Assembly (NCBI GenBank): GCA_026826555.1
Contig: JAKSZT010053769.1
Span: 6,147,971-6,211,970 of the forward strand
Origin: Tolypeutes matacus
Taxonomy: Eukaryota; Chordata; Mammalia; Cingulata; Chlamyphoridae
Length of the DNA: 64,000 bases
Reading direction: 5' to 3'
Every line of letters begins with the position of its first letter. Position 1 is the stretch's first letter. Of this stretch, positions 1 through 10,877 are shown one piece after another. The position numbers and the translations under genes were made by a program. A model generated the notes under the pieces. The model worked only from the letters and a program-made list of their open reading frames with translations. It ran no database searches and was not told where the DNA came from.

Positions 1-229
1 GAACATAAAATCACAGTGTTGTAAAAGAAAGAAAAACGACTTGTTTGTGTTCTACTTAAGAAAAGCCCCTAAAAGTTCTTACATGCTATTGCTGATTTTA
101 CATTCTGAAACATCAATATTCCTGTTACCACTTTTGCCCATCTAAAATCTAGTCTTCTATAGCAGCCAGTGACAAATGCAAATGAAATCATGCCATGGGC
201 TTGCTTAAAACTCTCCATTTGCTGCTTGT

Positions 230-705
230 TTGTAGGACAAACACCTTTACATGGTCTACACAACTGTCATGATCTGGCTGTTGCCTCCCTCACTGAACTC
301 ACCTCCTTCTCCTTTCGCTCCCTCACTGAGCTCCAGCCATTCTGGCCTCTTCTCTGGTTTTGGAGAATCTCATTCTCCCTCCAGGGATTGTGTCAGCTGT
401 GCTTCTGTATGGAATTCTTACCCCCCAACTCCCCCCTGTCTGTCTTCCCATGTCAGAGTGTATTGGAGTGTCTCTCAGCTCAAACCTTAACCTCTTCATA
501 GGGGCCGTCCCTGCCCATCCAAACTGAAGTAGACACAAACACCCAGACATTCCTTCATCATTCTCTGAAGCACCAATTTCCACTCTTCAGTTGTTTATTG
601 TCTGTCTCCCCTGCTGAGAGCTGGGATCTTTTGTAATTGGCCACTTTCTTCCCAGGGCCTGACATATAGTAAGTGCTCAATAAAAATTTGTTGAACAGAT
701 GAAAA
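230..705 (+). mobile_element. L2 LINE 3' fragment
   Basis: The right end carries the typical L2 3' terminus: a 'gcctgacatatagtaagtgc' stretch followed by tcaataaaaatttgttgaa. The sequence before it follows the remembered L2 consensus order (cagccattctggcctcttct, a tgtttattgtctgtctccc block). It is old and diverged with no target duplication visible, so the boundaries are approximate. Confidence 0.7.
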
Positions 706-1789
706 GAGTGGTTGGTAATTTCTCTGAAATAGTAGGGAAGAGGAAATTTTTGGTCTGCTTTCCAGAATGGAACCATTATTTCAGTTGCTGAAATATTATG
801 GAGTTTAATCCCTTGTTACTTAATTTTTGTTCTTCTGACCCAAATCTCTAAAATCCATAGCATTGTAAAGACATGGGGTATTTTGTCTTGAGGCCAGAGT
901 TCTCTAAATAGACCTGTCGATTTGAAAGGCCTCCAAACTGCATGTTGTTTTTGAGAACATTTGGTGCATACCTAATCTATTTTGTGAATTGAGACAGAAT
1001 TTTATCAATATTTTAAAATCCAGTTTCCTTCTGAGCGTATAGAAAAGTTTTATTCTCCAAGAGAAGAATTTTACATTTATATCAATGAAAAAATATCATG
1101 CACTGTCACTATTCCCAAGTAAAACCATCCTAAAATCTGAGGCAAAATAAGGAAATGATGAGATTGGTTGAAGGTTGTTTTACATTGTTTAATAATCACA
1201 TTCAAACACTCATGCTTACTGGTTTGTTGACAATTTCAAGAAATGTAATGTGTATCAGAAATGGCTTTACTCCATATATATTTAAAAGCCTTATTCTTAC
1301 TCGACATTCTATATCTGAAGATATTTGTGGGGTCATGAAGGATTTCTGTGGTAAAAAATAAACTTGTAGGTTTTAAGGATATTTTATTTAAAAGCGTTTA
1401 TTTTCTTACGTTGACTTGTATCAAACAATGTGTCTTTACACAGATATAAGCTTAATTTCCTAATGTGTAAAGATCAGGAATACAGCCTTTAAATAATATT
1501 TAATGAATTTCACATTATTTGCCAACAGAATATATGTTCTTTAACATGGAATGTAAAATACTGAAATTATGAATTTGCTATTATGACCCTATTAGGGATT
1601 ATAAGAATTTACTTGCAATATTTAAAAGTTTTAGAAGTTTAGTAGATTTTCATGCTGTCTTGCCTGTAGAATATTTGTGTGAGAGTATGGCTATAGACTG
1701 CCTATAGTATTCTTATTGTTCTGCACAATTGCTATACAGTAGCATGAAAAATAAAGAGACAGACTGACAGATAAGTAAGAGCACAGATA

Positions 1790-2100
1790 AAAGCAGGAGA
1801 AGCTGTGCAGCCGTCGTCATCTTCATCTCAGCTGGGTTCCCTACCAAAGTAACTCACCTGATGTCAAACAAATGGTACCCGGTGTGTTTAACAGATGGAG
1901 CTTCAGCAGTGATTCACAGAGGCTCAAGCATTTATCTGTCACACAGATGTTTTGTCTTGTGTTTTCTAGCTAGTAAGGCAACAGCTTGACTTTGCTGGGG
2001 GATCACCTCCAGATGTTCAACCAAAGAGAGGCTCTGCTACCCCACTGAGAGTAAGCAGACATTTCTCCCTGCATCTGGGGCCACTCAGCAACAGTACAAA
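1790..2100. promoter_or_regulatory. Candidate conserved noncoding element in the intron
   Basis: This patch is relatively GC-rich within AT-rich intron and resembles no repeat I know. It holds E-box-like CAGATG at several places (for example in aacagatggag and cacagatgtt). It shows no open frame with splice sites. The regulatory role is inference only. Confidence 0.25.
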
Positions 2101-2599
2101 TTAAAAAGTAGTTAGTCCATACCATCATTTTAATGGTCATATTTGTATTATAAAACATATAGAAAACAACATAATCAGAATACTTACTTTCCTAATGAAT
2201 AGTCAGAAACTAACAAACAACACCAAATAACATTTTATTTTAAAAGTCTGAAATATTTCAAACCTGGGAGGCAGAACTTTTCTATAAGCTTAGCTTGTAG
2301 ATTTTCCTCACTAATGTTAATTTTTCATTTTTCCACTTTGGCAAATTTGGCTGTTTTAAAAAAACCCACTCTAGTCAAAAGCCTGAAATGAGAAGTGTAG
2401 GTTAACTCCCTTTATGCATTATTTTGCAATATCACTTATCGAAAGTCCCATTTATCTCTTTCATATTTTGTGAAATTTCACACACACAAAAAAAACTTAT
2501 TTTATTCCAAAGATAGAGAAAAAGTGGTAGCTATTGTTCATGTAGACTTTAACATTTGCTTCATAACCTTGGAGGATATGTGTCAAAGCATTGCTACTA

Positions 2600-3610
2600 A
2601 GCATTAATTAAGTTTTCAGATATTTTTGAAGCTCCAACTACGTGTCATGCAATATTTCAGGTAGTAGGGATACAAAATGATGATCTATATCAAGCCCATG
2701 CTCTTATGAAGTTTATATTATAGTGGAGAATGATAAACAGTATTGTGAACAAATGTAGCAATAAATATCAGACAGTGATAAGGGATATAAAGAAAATATG
2801 TTAATGAGGTAGTAATGGAGGTGAAATCTGAGTGCTAAGGAAGAGCCAATTAGGCATGTAAAGATTTGGTGACGTGAAGAGAACACAGCATATAAAAAGG
2901 CTCTGTTGTGAGGATAAGCTTGGCATGTTCATGGGAGAGCCGAAAGTGTGGTATAACTGAAGTGCATGAGGGAAAGAGGAAGAGGTACTAGATAATTTCA
3001 GAGAAATAAGTGGAGCTAGGTCAAAGAAAGACTTTAGATTATGATAAGAGGCTTGGATTTTATTGTAAGTATAATGCTGTCATTGTAAGCAGAGAAGAGA
3101 TATAATTCATTGATCTAGCTTATAACAATAATAATAATAATTAAAATTGCTGTAAGAGAATGGACTGTTGGAGGCCAAGATGGCAAACAGAAAGCCCAAA
3201 CTGTAGGCTATTTTGGTAGTCCAGGCAAAAAACGGTGGTATTTAGGACTACAGTAGTAGCTGCAAAGATAGAGAAAAGTGTCCAGATAAAGGGTGAAATT
3301 TGGCAGTTGAATTGCCAGGGATTGCTAAGAGGTTGAATGGAAAATATGAGTGAGAGAGAAATAAGGATAAGTTCTCTAGGCCTTTGGCTTGCTCTATTGA
3401 ATAGCACTGTTTACTCAGATAAGAACAATTAGGTGAGCAATACATTTGGGTGGAAGGGGAATAAGGGTTATCTTTGAACTATTTAAAGTTTAAGATACCT
3501 GTTAGATATTATAGACCCAAGTGGAGAAGTTAATTAAGCAGCTGAATATGCAAATCTGAAGCTCAGGACAGAGATTGGAACTGTTGATACTAATTCAGTT
3601 GTCAGAGGAG
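2600..3610 (-). mobile_element. L2 LINE fragment, antisense
   Basis: The + strand shows reverse-complement L2 landmarks in order: an 'aactacgtgtcatgcaat' block, 'gcttggcatgttc', 'gaggcttggattttattgta', 'ggctattttggtagtccagg', and 'aatatgcaaatctgaagctc'. These match the L2 3' half on the minus strand. It is heavily diverged and the edges are approximate. Confidence 0.6.
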
Positions 3611-4327
3611 AATATGGGGTGGAAGGTATGAAAAGTTCTAAGCTCCTGCTCTTTTCCCTTATTTTAAAAATAATCACAAGTTCAGTTTTTGATCTTGGAG
3701 AAGACTTGGCCTTTTTTGGGAAAATAGGGTTTGAAGAATGTTATGAGAAATGTTTCCAACTCCAATATTTTATATCTATATGGCTTGCACTCATAAGTTA
3801 GTGTTTTATATCCAGTAAAGTTTCTTTTACAGACCATTAAGGAATTCTGCTGTTGGAACAAGATCGTTTTGCCATTTGGCCTTGTCCGGTGATCACAGCA
3901 TTTTCATTCTGGCTTTTTTCTCTTTCATGTTTCCTTTTGTACATCAGAAGTATAGATGAAGCTGAAAGCATTGCCTGGAGCAAAAACGTTGTTTCTGTAT
4001 TGCACGCTGAAAATTGTTATACATGGTTTCATATATATAACTATGTTAGGAAGGTTATAACACTGACCAAATTTGATACATTGGAATATGTGATGTGAGG
4101 CCTCAAAAATACATTAATAGGTCATATTTCAAAAAGCTCTCTGTTAAAATGTACATATGATGTTCTGGGAACATTTGGGATTTTGTCATTATTGGAGATT
4201 TTCTTTTACTTATTTGCCATCTATGGGAACGTGTATGCCAATAAATTAAGACTCAGACAGTTTGTCTGGTCTTTGGCAACACCAACATTAGTGATGTCAG
4301 TCTCTTAAAGATGCTATGGTTTTGTCC

Positions 4328-4352
4328 TTTTTTTTTTTTTTTTTTTTTTTTT
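4328..4352. repeat. Poly(T) tract, 25 nt
   Basis: An uninterrupted run of 25 T. It could be the A-tail of a minus-strand retroposon, but I do not recognise an element beside it and see no clear target duplication. Confidence 0.8.
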
Positions 4353-4439
4353 ACTAAAATGCTCCTTCTCCACTCACACCTATTAATATCCTATTTATAT
4401 AGCCATTGGATTTGTCATCTATGTAGTCATTGACCTTGA

Positions 4440-5040
4440 CAAGAGGGATTTTCATCACATAGTGATGATGAAAGCCTAGTTGGCATAGATTCTAAAGAGA
4501 ATGGTAGAAGAGAGGTGAAGATAGTGAAAAGAGATAATTCAAGGAGTTTTACTGTGAAGGCAAGCTGCATAATGATGGGGGTGGGGTGGGAGGCTATATT
4601 CAAGATGGATGATATTACTTAAAATGCACTACACACGATATCCCATCAGAAAGAGAAAGTGTGTGAATGCAGGACAGAGTAGATATGGGCAGACTATGGG
4701 CAGTGAGGGTTGGCAGGCCATGCTAGAGTTGAGGCATTGGTAAATTCAGAAACTCTTGGGAGTGAGTGAGAAGAAAGGAATGAAGTTTGACAGTGAGCTT
4801 TAGGTTATCAATAAAGACCAGGTCTAGGGTCTGATCCTGATGTTGGAAGCTGAGTTAGAGTGGAAGACAAGATCATAGGTGGTTAGGAGCTCAAGGAATG
4901 GAGAGGCCATTTAGAAATCAGAAATAGAGGGGAGAGAAACAGGAACAGAAAAGTCTTCTTACTTAGATGGTGGCATTCTTGGTTTCCTCTTGGTTATTAC
5001 ATATTCCCTGACGGTCAAAGATCCAGAAGCTGTCTAAGGT
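4440..5040 (-). mobile_element. Possible L2 fragment, antisense (continuation of the 2.6-3.6 kb copy)
   Basis: G/A-rich text with L2-antisense character, including the order 'ggagttttactgtgaaggc' and 'gagtgagtgagaagaaagg'. It may be the 5'-ward part of the same L2 copy, separated by about 800 bp of other sequence. Resemblance is weak. Confidence 0.4.
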
Positions 5041-6139
5041 GTAAAGTCACCCTCCAGCACAGGGACCCGGACATGGCATTTCCTGGACATTGGCAGCGTG
5101 CTCTCTGGCTGACCTTTCATGGCTAGCCCTCAGCTCCTGTCCTCGGGCCATTACACCATATAGTGGGGTTTTTTTGTTTGTTTTTTGTTTTTCCCTGATG
5201 TCTCCACAGAGGCTCTTGGGTGCAGGATCTTTTGAATGCCTCTCTGTAGTGTCTGCTTGACTCACAAGTGTCCTTGGCCCACTGACTCTGATGAGCATTA
5301 AGTTTATTCCAAGCTGAGCTCTGGCAGTATGAGAAGAGTTCCTACCACTTAGCAAACATCCACCCAGAAGATGATTTGTCAGCAGTACTCTTGAAAAATG
5401 GTCACTTTGAAGGGTCACTTCCATTTTCCCTCACCTAGTTAATATCTCTTCCTAAATAAATCCCTTCTCCTCACAAGAGCCTCTTGCCTGCTTTTGTATT
5501 TAGTCTAAAGGTGAGTGATAGAGATAAGGGTTGCAGCACCAGCAGGACTGATGGGCTTCTACAGAATGTGTGGGTGTTTGATATCAAGAGTTATTCTTAT
5601 TCTCCCTGTGTCTCAGTCAAAACTCAGCAATATACAACTTTTCATTTAAAACCCTGTTTGTTTTCTTTGGTGCTGGTGTGTTGAATCTATTTTTTCTCTA
5701 ATAGACATGCTAAATATGGTGCTAAAAATGTGTAGTCAAAGTTCAGGATAATTATGTTGACTCTTTTCTCCATAATCTCTGAAGTATGGCAAGTATTGCA
5801 TATTTAAGACAGGAAGATCTGATTAGCTTTCACAATTGGTACATAAGTCCTGCAAAGAGCTACCTAAAAACCACTTAAAGACATTTAAAGCATGCTGTGA
5901 TGAATGTTCTCCCTATACTTTCGAGGAATAATAGAATTTAGATTTACGCACAAAGGATATTAGTATTTAAATTTGCTTTCTCCATTTTTATAAGAGTTGT
6001 AATAGGTATATGTTCTCTTAGCTTGAACATGTCTGACTTAGGTTTAGGGGTGTTGAGGTTATGTATATCTTATCCTGTGATATATTTTAATTTTCTAAAT
6101 TCTCATTTTCCACCCAAATATACTAAAAATGGTGTCACT

Positions 6140-6625
6140 CTCTCCAACATCATCTTGCAGCACTCTTCCCCTTACTTCCTGTGGTCAAACACTATTGGCT
6201 TTCTATCCGCTGCTCAAATACACTTGGTTCCTTTCCAATCCAGGGTCTCCACACACTGTGCCTTCTTCCAGAAATGCCCTCCACCCTTATTTCCACTTCT
6301 ACCCATACCCTTCTCACACATCTACGCAACTTGTTTTCATCTTTCAGGCTTCAGGTCTCAGTCTAAACACATCATGTACTCAATGAAACCTCCCTTAATA
6401 TTCCCTACTCCCACTCCTGTGGCAACGTGTACTCTTAAAACACCCTGTTTCTTTCTTTAAAGTGTTCACCATACCTGAAAATAAGAAAGTTTGTTTATGT
6501 ATTTAATGCCTTCCTAACACACTAAACTATAAGCTCCATGAAGGCAGGACAATGGCTATTTCTCCAATGCTTATCATGGTGTCTTGAACATAGTTGGCAC
6601 TCAATATTTGCTCAAGAAATTATTT
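6140..6625 (+). mobile_element. L2 LINE 3' fragment
   Basis: L2 3' landmarks appear in consensus order on the + strand: 'gtgccttcttccagaaatgc', 'caggcttcaggtctcagtct', 'aaactataagctccatgaag', then 'ggcactcaatatttgctcaa' at the end. The long frame across 6023-6460 is a by-product of this repeat and not a gene. Confidence 0.7.
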
Positions 6626-7817
6626 AAAAACCTTGCTAATTTTACTTACACTGAAGTAAACGTGTATTGGTGACTTTGTCAGCATTTGCAGGACCATTTG
6701 ATGTTGTGTGAACTGGAGAAGAATCTATAAGCCTGAAGAGATTAAGGTGCCTTTCAAAGATTGAGTACCATGCATTCAACCTTTAAAGCATGTATTTAGT
6801 TTTAAGAATCTAGTCAGGTGAGAGTGGGAGGTAAACTTGAAGTTTACATGAAAAGATCTGTATCATGATTTTAGTGGTGGTATTTCTAAGTGTACTACTA
6901 GTTGTGATAATTGGCATGTTGCTTGCATATGCACTTGACTCAGCAGAAAATTCTAACTGCTGTTCCAGGACTGCAAATGATCAGTCAGTAGGACCACTGT
7001 CTAAAAAAAGGAAAGATCTACGTGAGATGAAGTTGTCTTGAGAATTTTTCTCTATATATTGGGTTCTGGACTATGATAATTGGCTAGTTAATTTAGGTAT
7101 ATTGTCAATCACCTTTTTAGTCATTAAGAATTAATTCATACACATCTGAAGATTATTATTTAATTAAAATAAGTAAAAGGTCTAAATAATGAGTTTTCAA
7201 ATTAAAAGATAATTTTGTTTCCTTCCTTTTAATTTCCATGTGGGTATATTCATAAGACGTTTTTAGCATTGTCAAAATTTTAAGAAATTTTGTACCTTTC
7301 CAAAGTAGAAAATTAGATGGCATAAGCACAAGAAAATTAGATAAACAAGGAGGACATCAGCATTTGTTCTTTGGGTTTTGTGGTGGTTAACATTCATTGA
7401 AAAATGAGATTGAGGAAATTTTTCTTTACCCCCTTCCCTCTTTTGAGGAAAGTATTATTTTCAGGTTTATTTGGATTAAATTGATTCAGTAAATCCTGTT
7501 CTTGTGAAAGCTTCATGGTTTCCATGGAAAAAGTTCATTATTTACATTTTCTCCCATTTTCTAAGAGCATTAAAAAGTAATTCATTAAAAACAAAACAAA
7601 AAACCTTGAAGACCTCATTCTTTGCCTACCACACCAATACTATATGGAAATGATGGGGCATCTTCAGATTTGGTCTTGCGGAGGGAGCTTGTTGCAGACA
7701 AGTTCATTCTGAAATTGACGTTTAGTGATTAAAAATCAGAATGTACAGAATTCATTAGAAATCAAATTGTATTTTGCTTCTCTATTATCGCCAAGAACTA
7801 CTGAATTTTGAACCCCT

Positions 7818-7833
7818 GAACACTCTCTTCTAG
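7818..7833 (+). promoter_or_regulatory. HDAC9: 3' splice site (acceptor) of the HDAC9 exon
   Basis: A pyrimidine-rich stretch, cactctcttctag, ends with AG at 7832-7833, directly before the first codon CTG of the recognised HDAC9 exon. A candidate branch point (ctactgaat, about 7798-7806) sits roughly 30 nt upstream. The boundary agrees with the protein match. Confidence 0.9.
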
Positions 7834-8097
7834 CTGCTTTCGAAATCTATTGAACAACTGAAGCAACCAGGCAGTCATCTCGAGGAAGCAGATGAAGAGC
7901 TTCAAGGGGACCAGGCGATGCAGGAAGACAGAGCGCCCTCTAGTGGCAACAGCACTAAGAGCGACAGCAGTGCTTGTGTGGCTGACACACTGGGACAAGT
8001 TGGGGTTGTGAAGGTCAAGGAAGAACCAGTGGACAGTGATGAAGATGCTCAGATCCAGGAAATGGAATCTGGGGAGCAGGCTGCTTTTATGCAACAG
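7834..8097 (+). CDS. HDAC9: HDAC9 internal coding exon (88 codons, phase 0-0)
   Basis: HDAC9 is a class IIa histone deacetylase and co-repressor of MEF2 transcription factors. This exon translates, without stops, from [20 protein letters not shown] to GEQAAFMQQ, which matches human HDAC9 as I remember it (about residues 487-574). This is the linker between the N-terminal MEF2/co-repressor-binding region and the deacetylase domain; no catalytic residues lie here. It is 264 nt, begins after AG and ends CAG before GT, and keeps frame on both sides, so skipping it would preserve the reading frame. Visible motifs are a serine-rich patch ([12 protein letters not shown], exon residues 36-47) and VKEE (61-64) followed by DSDED, which fits a SUMO consensus with an acidic tail. 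Compared with remembered human sequence there are a few conservative or small changes (EEAEE to EEADE, STRSD to STKSD, VDDT to VADT). Human literature commonly numbers this about exon 12. Confidence 0.96.
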
Positions 8098-8103
8098 GTA
8101 ATA
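8095..8103 (+). promoter_or_regulatory. HDAC9: 5' splice site (donor), alternatively read through
   Basis: CAG at 8095-8097 is followed by GTAATA. The GT and the -3 to -1 CAG are good, but +5 is T instead of the usual G, which makes the donor sub-optimal. When used, it joins this exon to the catalytic-domain exons outside the window. When not used, translation continues into the MITR tail. Confidence 0.85.
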
Positions 8104-8148
8104 GGCAAAGATTTAGCTCCAGGATTTGTAATTAAAGTCATTATCTGA
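8098..8148 (+). CDS. HDAC9: MITR/HDRP-specific C-terminal codons (alternative terminal exon extension)
   Basis: In frame with the preceding exon, the first 51 nt past the donor encode [16 protein letters not shown] and then TGA (8146-8148). This 16-residue tail is the alternative C-terminus I remember for the 590-residue human MITR/HDRP isoform, which lacks the deacetylase domain and represses MEF2 targets by recruiting other co-repressors. What is seen: an open frame across the donor, no stop before the 17th codon, and near-perfect agreement with the remembered tail. What is inferred: that this species makes the isoform. The position fits the numbering (574 residues before the tail plus 16). 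Confidence 0.85.
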   Translation, partial: VIGKDLAPGFVIKVII

Positions 8149-10450
8149 ACATAAAATGCCTTGCAGGTTTTGGTAAATGGATGTCATTTCCCATCAGTTT
8201 ATAGCTCTGGATGCTTTTAGTGTTTAAGGAATCTTAGACAGTTATATGTATTTATCTATATAGAGATCTCTCTATATACAGATTTCTATATAGATATCGA
8301 GGTTTCATTGAAACTCTACTGGCAAGCAAATACCTGTTACATTAAAATTATGCGACATAAGTGTCCAAGTAATTAATAGGCTTTATATTGTTCCCAAAGC
8401 CTGTCATACCAATTACTTCTAAGGAAAACGAACTCACTGTTGTTTTTAGCTTATTTGTTGATATCAGCAATTGCTGGATATAATTTCCCAGTTTGATCAA
8501 TGAAGCATTCTATTCATTTTTGATTATTTTTGGACATGCTGAATGCAATTTTCACATCACTGTACATAATGTATCATACCACAGTCTTGAACACTGTTAA
8601 AGGTAGTCTGCCCCTTCCTTCTCTCCTTTTTGTTAAGTAGAAATGTACTGGTTGCCATGCCAATAGCCTTAGGTTTGGGTATATATTGTATCTGAAAATA
8701 TTAGGAATAGAGGTGATTTTAAATTTATAGATGCAAATTGCAGAACTATTTTAAATATTATATTATGTCTCAGGTTGCACTGCTCATTTTCCTTTAACCT
8801 TGTGTTATTTGATGACACCGTCTCTTGAAAAAAGATCAAATGAAGCAGATGCAAATGTTGGAAAGAAATAATGTGTGGCTTTATGGTCCAATCAGATACT
8901 ATATTGTATCTACAATTGCAGAAAACACAGTAATTAACAGTATGATTGTTATCTGATACCAAGTAAAAAATAACTTTTAAAAAACTATCACATTTATGAC
9001 CATTATTATCAGGATCTCTTAAGTATAATTCTGTAATGATATGGCATATAACATATCATTTTGGCAAATAACAAATTAGGAAAGCTAGGTTAAATTTTAA
9101 AATGTGCTTTACATAGCACACCTTCATAAGGACTATGTCCTTTGATGAAGTACAAACAATTTTAAAGGCAACAGATGACAATGTTTATTGAAGTCAATTC
9201 TTTGTCAGGTTCCTGCTGTTCTACAGAAAAGTAATATTGTGAGGCTAAACAGGAAATGCCTTGTGGAAACAGGAAGTCCAAATGATTCATGAACTGAGGA
9301 ATGTAGGAAAGAAAAACTTAAGGATAGTGTTTTACTCTTTCTGTTTTTAAAGGGCACTCTATGAATTGATTTATTGTCTAAGAAAATAACACCACAAGTA
9401 GGGAAATTGTTAAGGAAGCTTTTCACTGAAACATTTCCTTCATACTCCCTTTTGATATTTTTACCTTGTTTTATAGGTTTACTTTTGTTAAGCTAGTTAA
9501 TGGTTCATTGTATTAAGACCCCTTTAATATGAATAATCCAAATTGACCTAGAATCTTTGTGAGTTTTTTTCTATTAAAATATTTATATTTCTAAATCTGA
9601 GGTATTTTAAGGTGTAGTATCCTGTTTCAAAGGAGATATAGCGGTTTTGCCAAATGTAGACATTATTCATCTGTATGTTATTGGCACGTGTTGTTTACAT
9701 TTTGCTGTGACATTTAAAAATATTTCTTAAAAATGTTACTGCTAAAGATACATTATCCTTTTTTAATAAGTCTCCATTCAAATTAAATTAACATAATTAG
9801 AAGTTAGAAAGTTTAAAACTTTTCCATATAATGAAAGTCCTTCTGATAATTTGACAAACAGCTATAATAGGCGACACTCCTTATCACCAATATATTTTGT
9901 TAGTATATTCCTTCATATTAAAATGACGTTTTTGTCAGTTGTTTTGCATTAAAATATGGCATACCTAAGATAAAATTGTGTATTTTTCCATCTCATAAAT
10001 ATTCATTTTTCTTCAGTCTTTTTTCAATCTCGTAAAAAAGGGATAGTGCATCTTTTAAAATACATTTTATTTGGGGAGGAACATGTGGCTGAGCAGACTT
10101 TTGTATAATATTACTTAAAAGATATGTAATCACACAAAAAACTATTTTTTATAATGTCATTGGAGAGAGTTTCATCAGTACAGTTGGTGGACTTTAATTG
10201 TTTGAATTTGATATTCTTTGAATTTAAAGAAACTACCTGGAACCAGTGAAAAGTAAAGCTGGACTTAAATAATCTTAGATCTAATTGATAAATGTCTCTT
10301 ACTTTTAAAATCTACTGTATTTATTATAATTTGCACCCTTGAAGGTGAGCTCTTGTTTTGTGTTGTAAATATATTGTTTGTATGTTTTCCTTCTTGCCTT
10401 CTGTTATAAGTCTCTTCCTTTCTCAAATAAAGTTTTTTTTAAAAGATCCC
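8149..10450 (+). other. HDAC9: Predicted MITR 3' untranslated region
   Basis: From the MITR stop to just past the first canonical AATAAA (10426). The stretch is AT-rich, free of recognisable transposons and contains many ATTTA pentamers. UGUAAAUA at 10364-10371 is a Pumilio-type motif. A short self-complementary segment with GAGATCTC at its centre lies near 8258-8279. The length, about 2.3 kb, is what I would expect from the human MITR mRNA, but the 3' end is inferred from the signal alone. Confidence 0.65.
10426..10431 (+). terminator. HDAC9: Polyadenylation signal AATAAA (candidate MITR mRNA end)
   Basis: First canonical AATAAA after the MITR stop on a by-eye scan of 8149-10431. It is followed by a T-run and by a GT-rich stretch (ggctttgtgtaaagttgg, about 10462-10479) suitable as a downstream element. 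Further AATAAA copies at about 10559-10565 and 10602-10607 could be alternatives. Confidence 0.6.
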
Positions 10451-10834
10451 CTTTCATACATTTGGCTTTGTGTAAAGTTGGTATATTTAATCGAAGTAAA
10501 AGCCTGTACACTAGGTTTCATATACCAAAATATATTGCCATTCTTTGCTGAAACAAGAAAATAAAGATATTTTTAGCAGTTACCTCTAATACTGTTAAAA
10601 TAATAAATCCAACAGTATTGACTTTAAACTAGTTACATCAGCCATTATCAAATAAATAACACATGTAAAATTTCTTGCATTTACATTTTCCCAATGTGAC
10701 CTTTTTCATGATATATCATTGGTACTTAAATTAAAATGTCAACTTCTCGATATAAATTTTTCTATAAACAGATGTCAATTATTAGTTTTGTCTCAAATTT
10801 TTTAAATTATTTTTTAAAATTTTAGCATAATCCC

Positions 10835-10877
10835 TTGACTATAACAAGCACTCAATAAATATTTAAATGAATAATTT
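10835..10877 (+). mobile_element. Short L2-like 3' end
   Basis: The text 'aacaagcactcaataaatat' followed by ttaaatgaataa resembles the extreme 3' terminus of L2. It is short, so the match could be chance. Confidence 0.35.

Larger units (their letters stand above)
1..7833 (+). other. HDAC9: HDAC9 intron upstream of the 264-bp exon (partial)
   Basis: This is the 3' part of the intron that ends at the AG at 7832-7833. It holds L2 fragments (listed separately), a T25 run, and single-copy-looking AT-rich DNA at about 705-1790, 2100-2600, 5050-6140 and 6625-7800, where I see no gene or recognisable repeat. The ORFs in this stretch are short, have no family resemblance and lack splice context. Confidence 0.85.

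Noticed and set aside
3853..4098. 81-codon hydrophobic ORF on plus
   Set aside because: Chance frame in AT-rich intron; no splice signals or homologue recognised.
5047..5424. 125-codon ORF on minus
   Set aside because: No recognisable domain and no splice or promoter context; stop-free by chance in slightly GC-richer sequence.
6023..6460. 145-codon ORF on plus, the longest in the window
   Set aside because: Lies largely inside an L2 3' fragment, and nothing suggests translation.
7798..8094. 98-codon ORF on the minus strand over the HDAC9 exon
   Set aside because: It is the reverse-strand shadow of the real coding exon; its product has no family resemblance.
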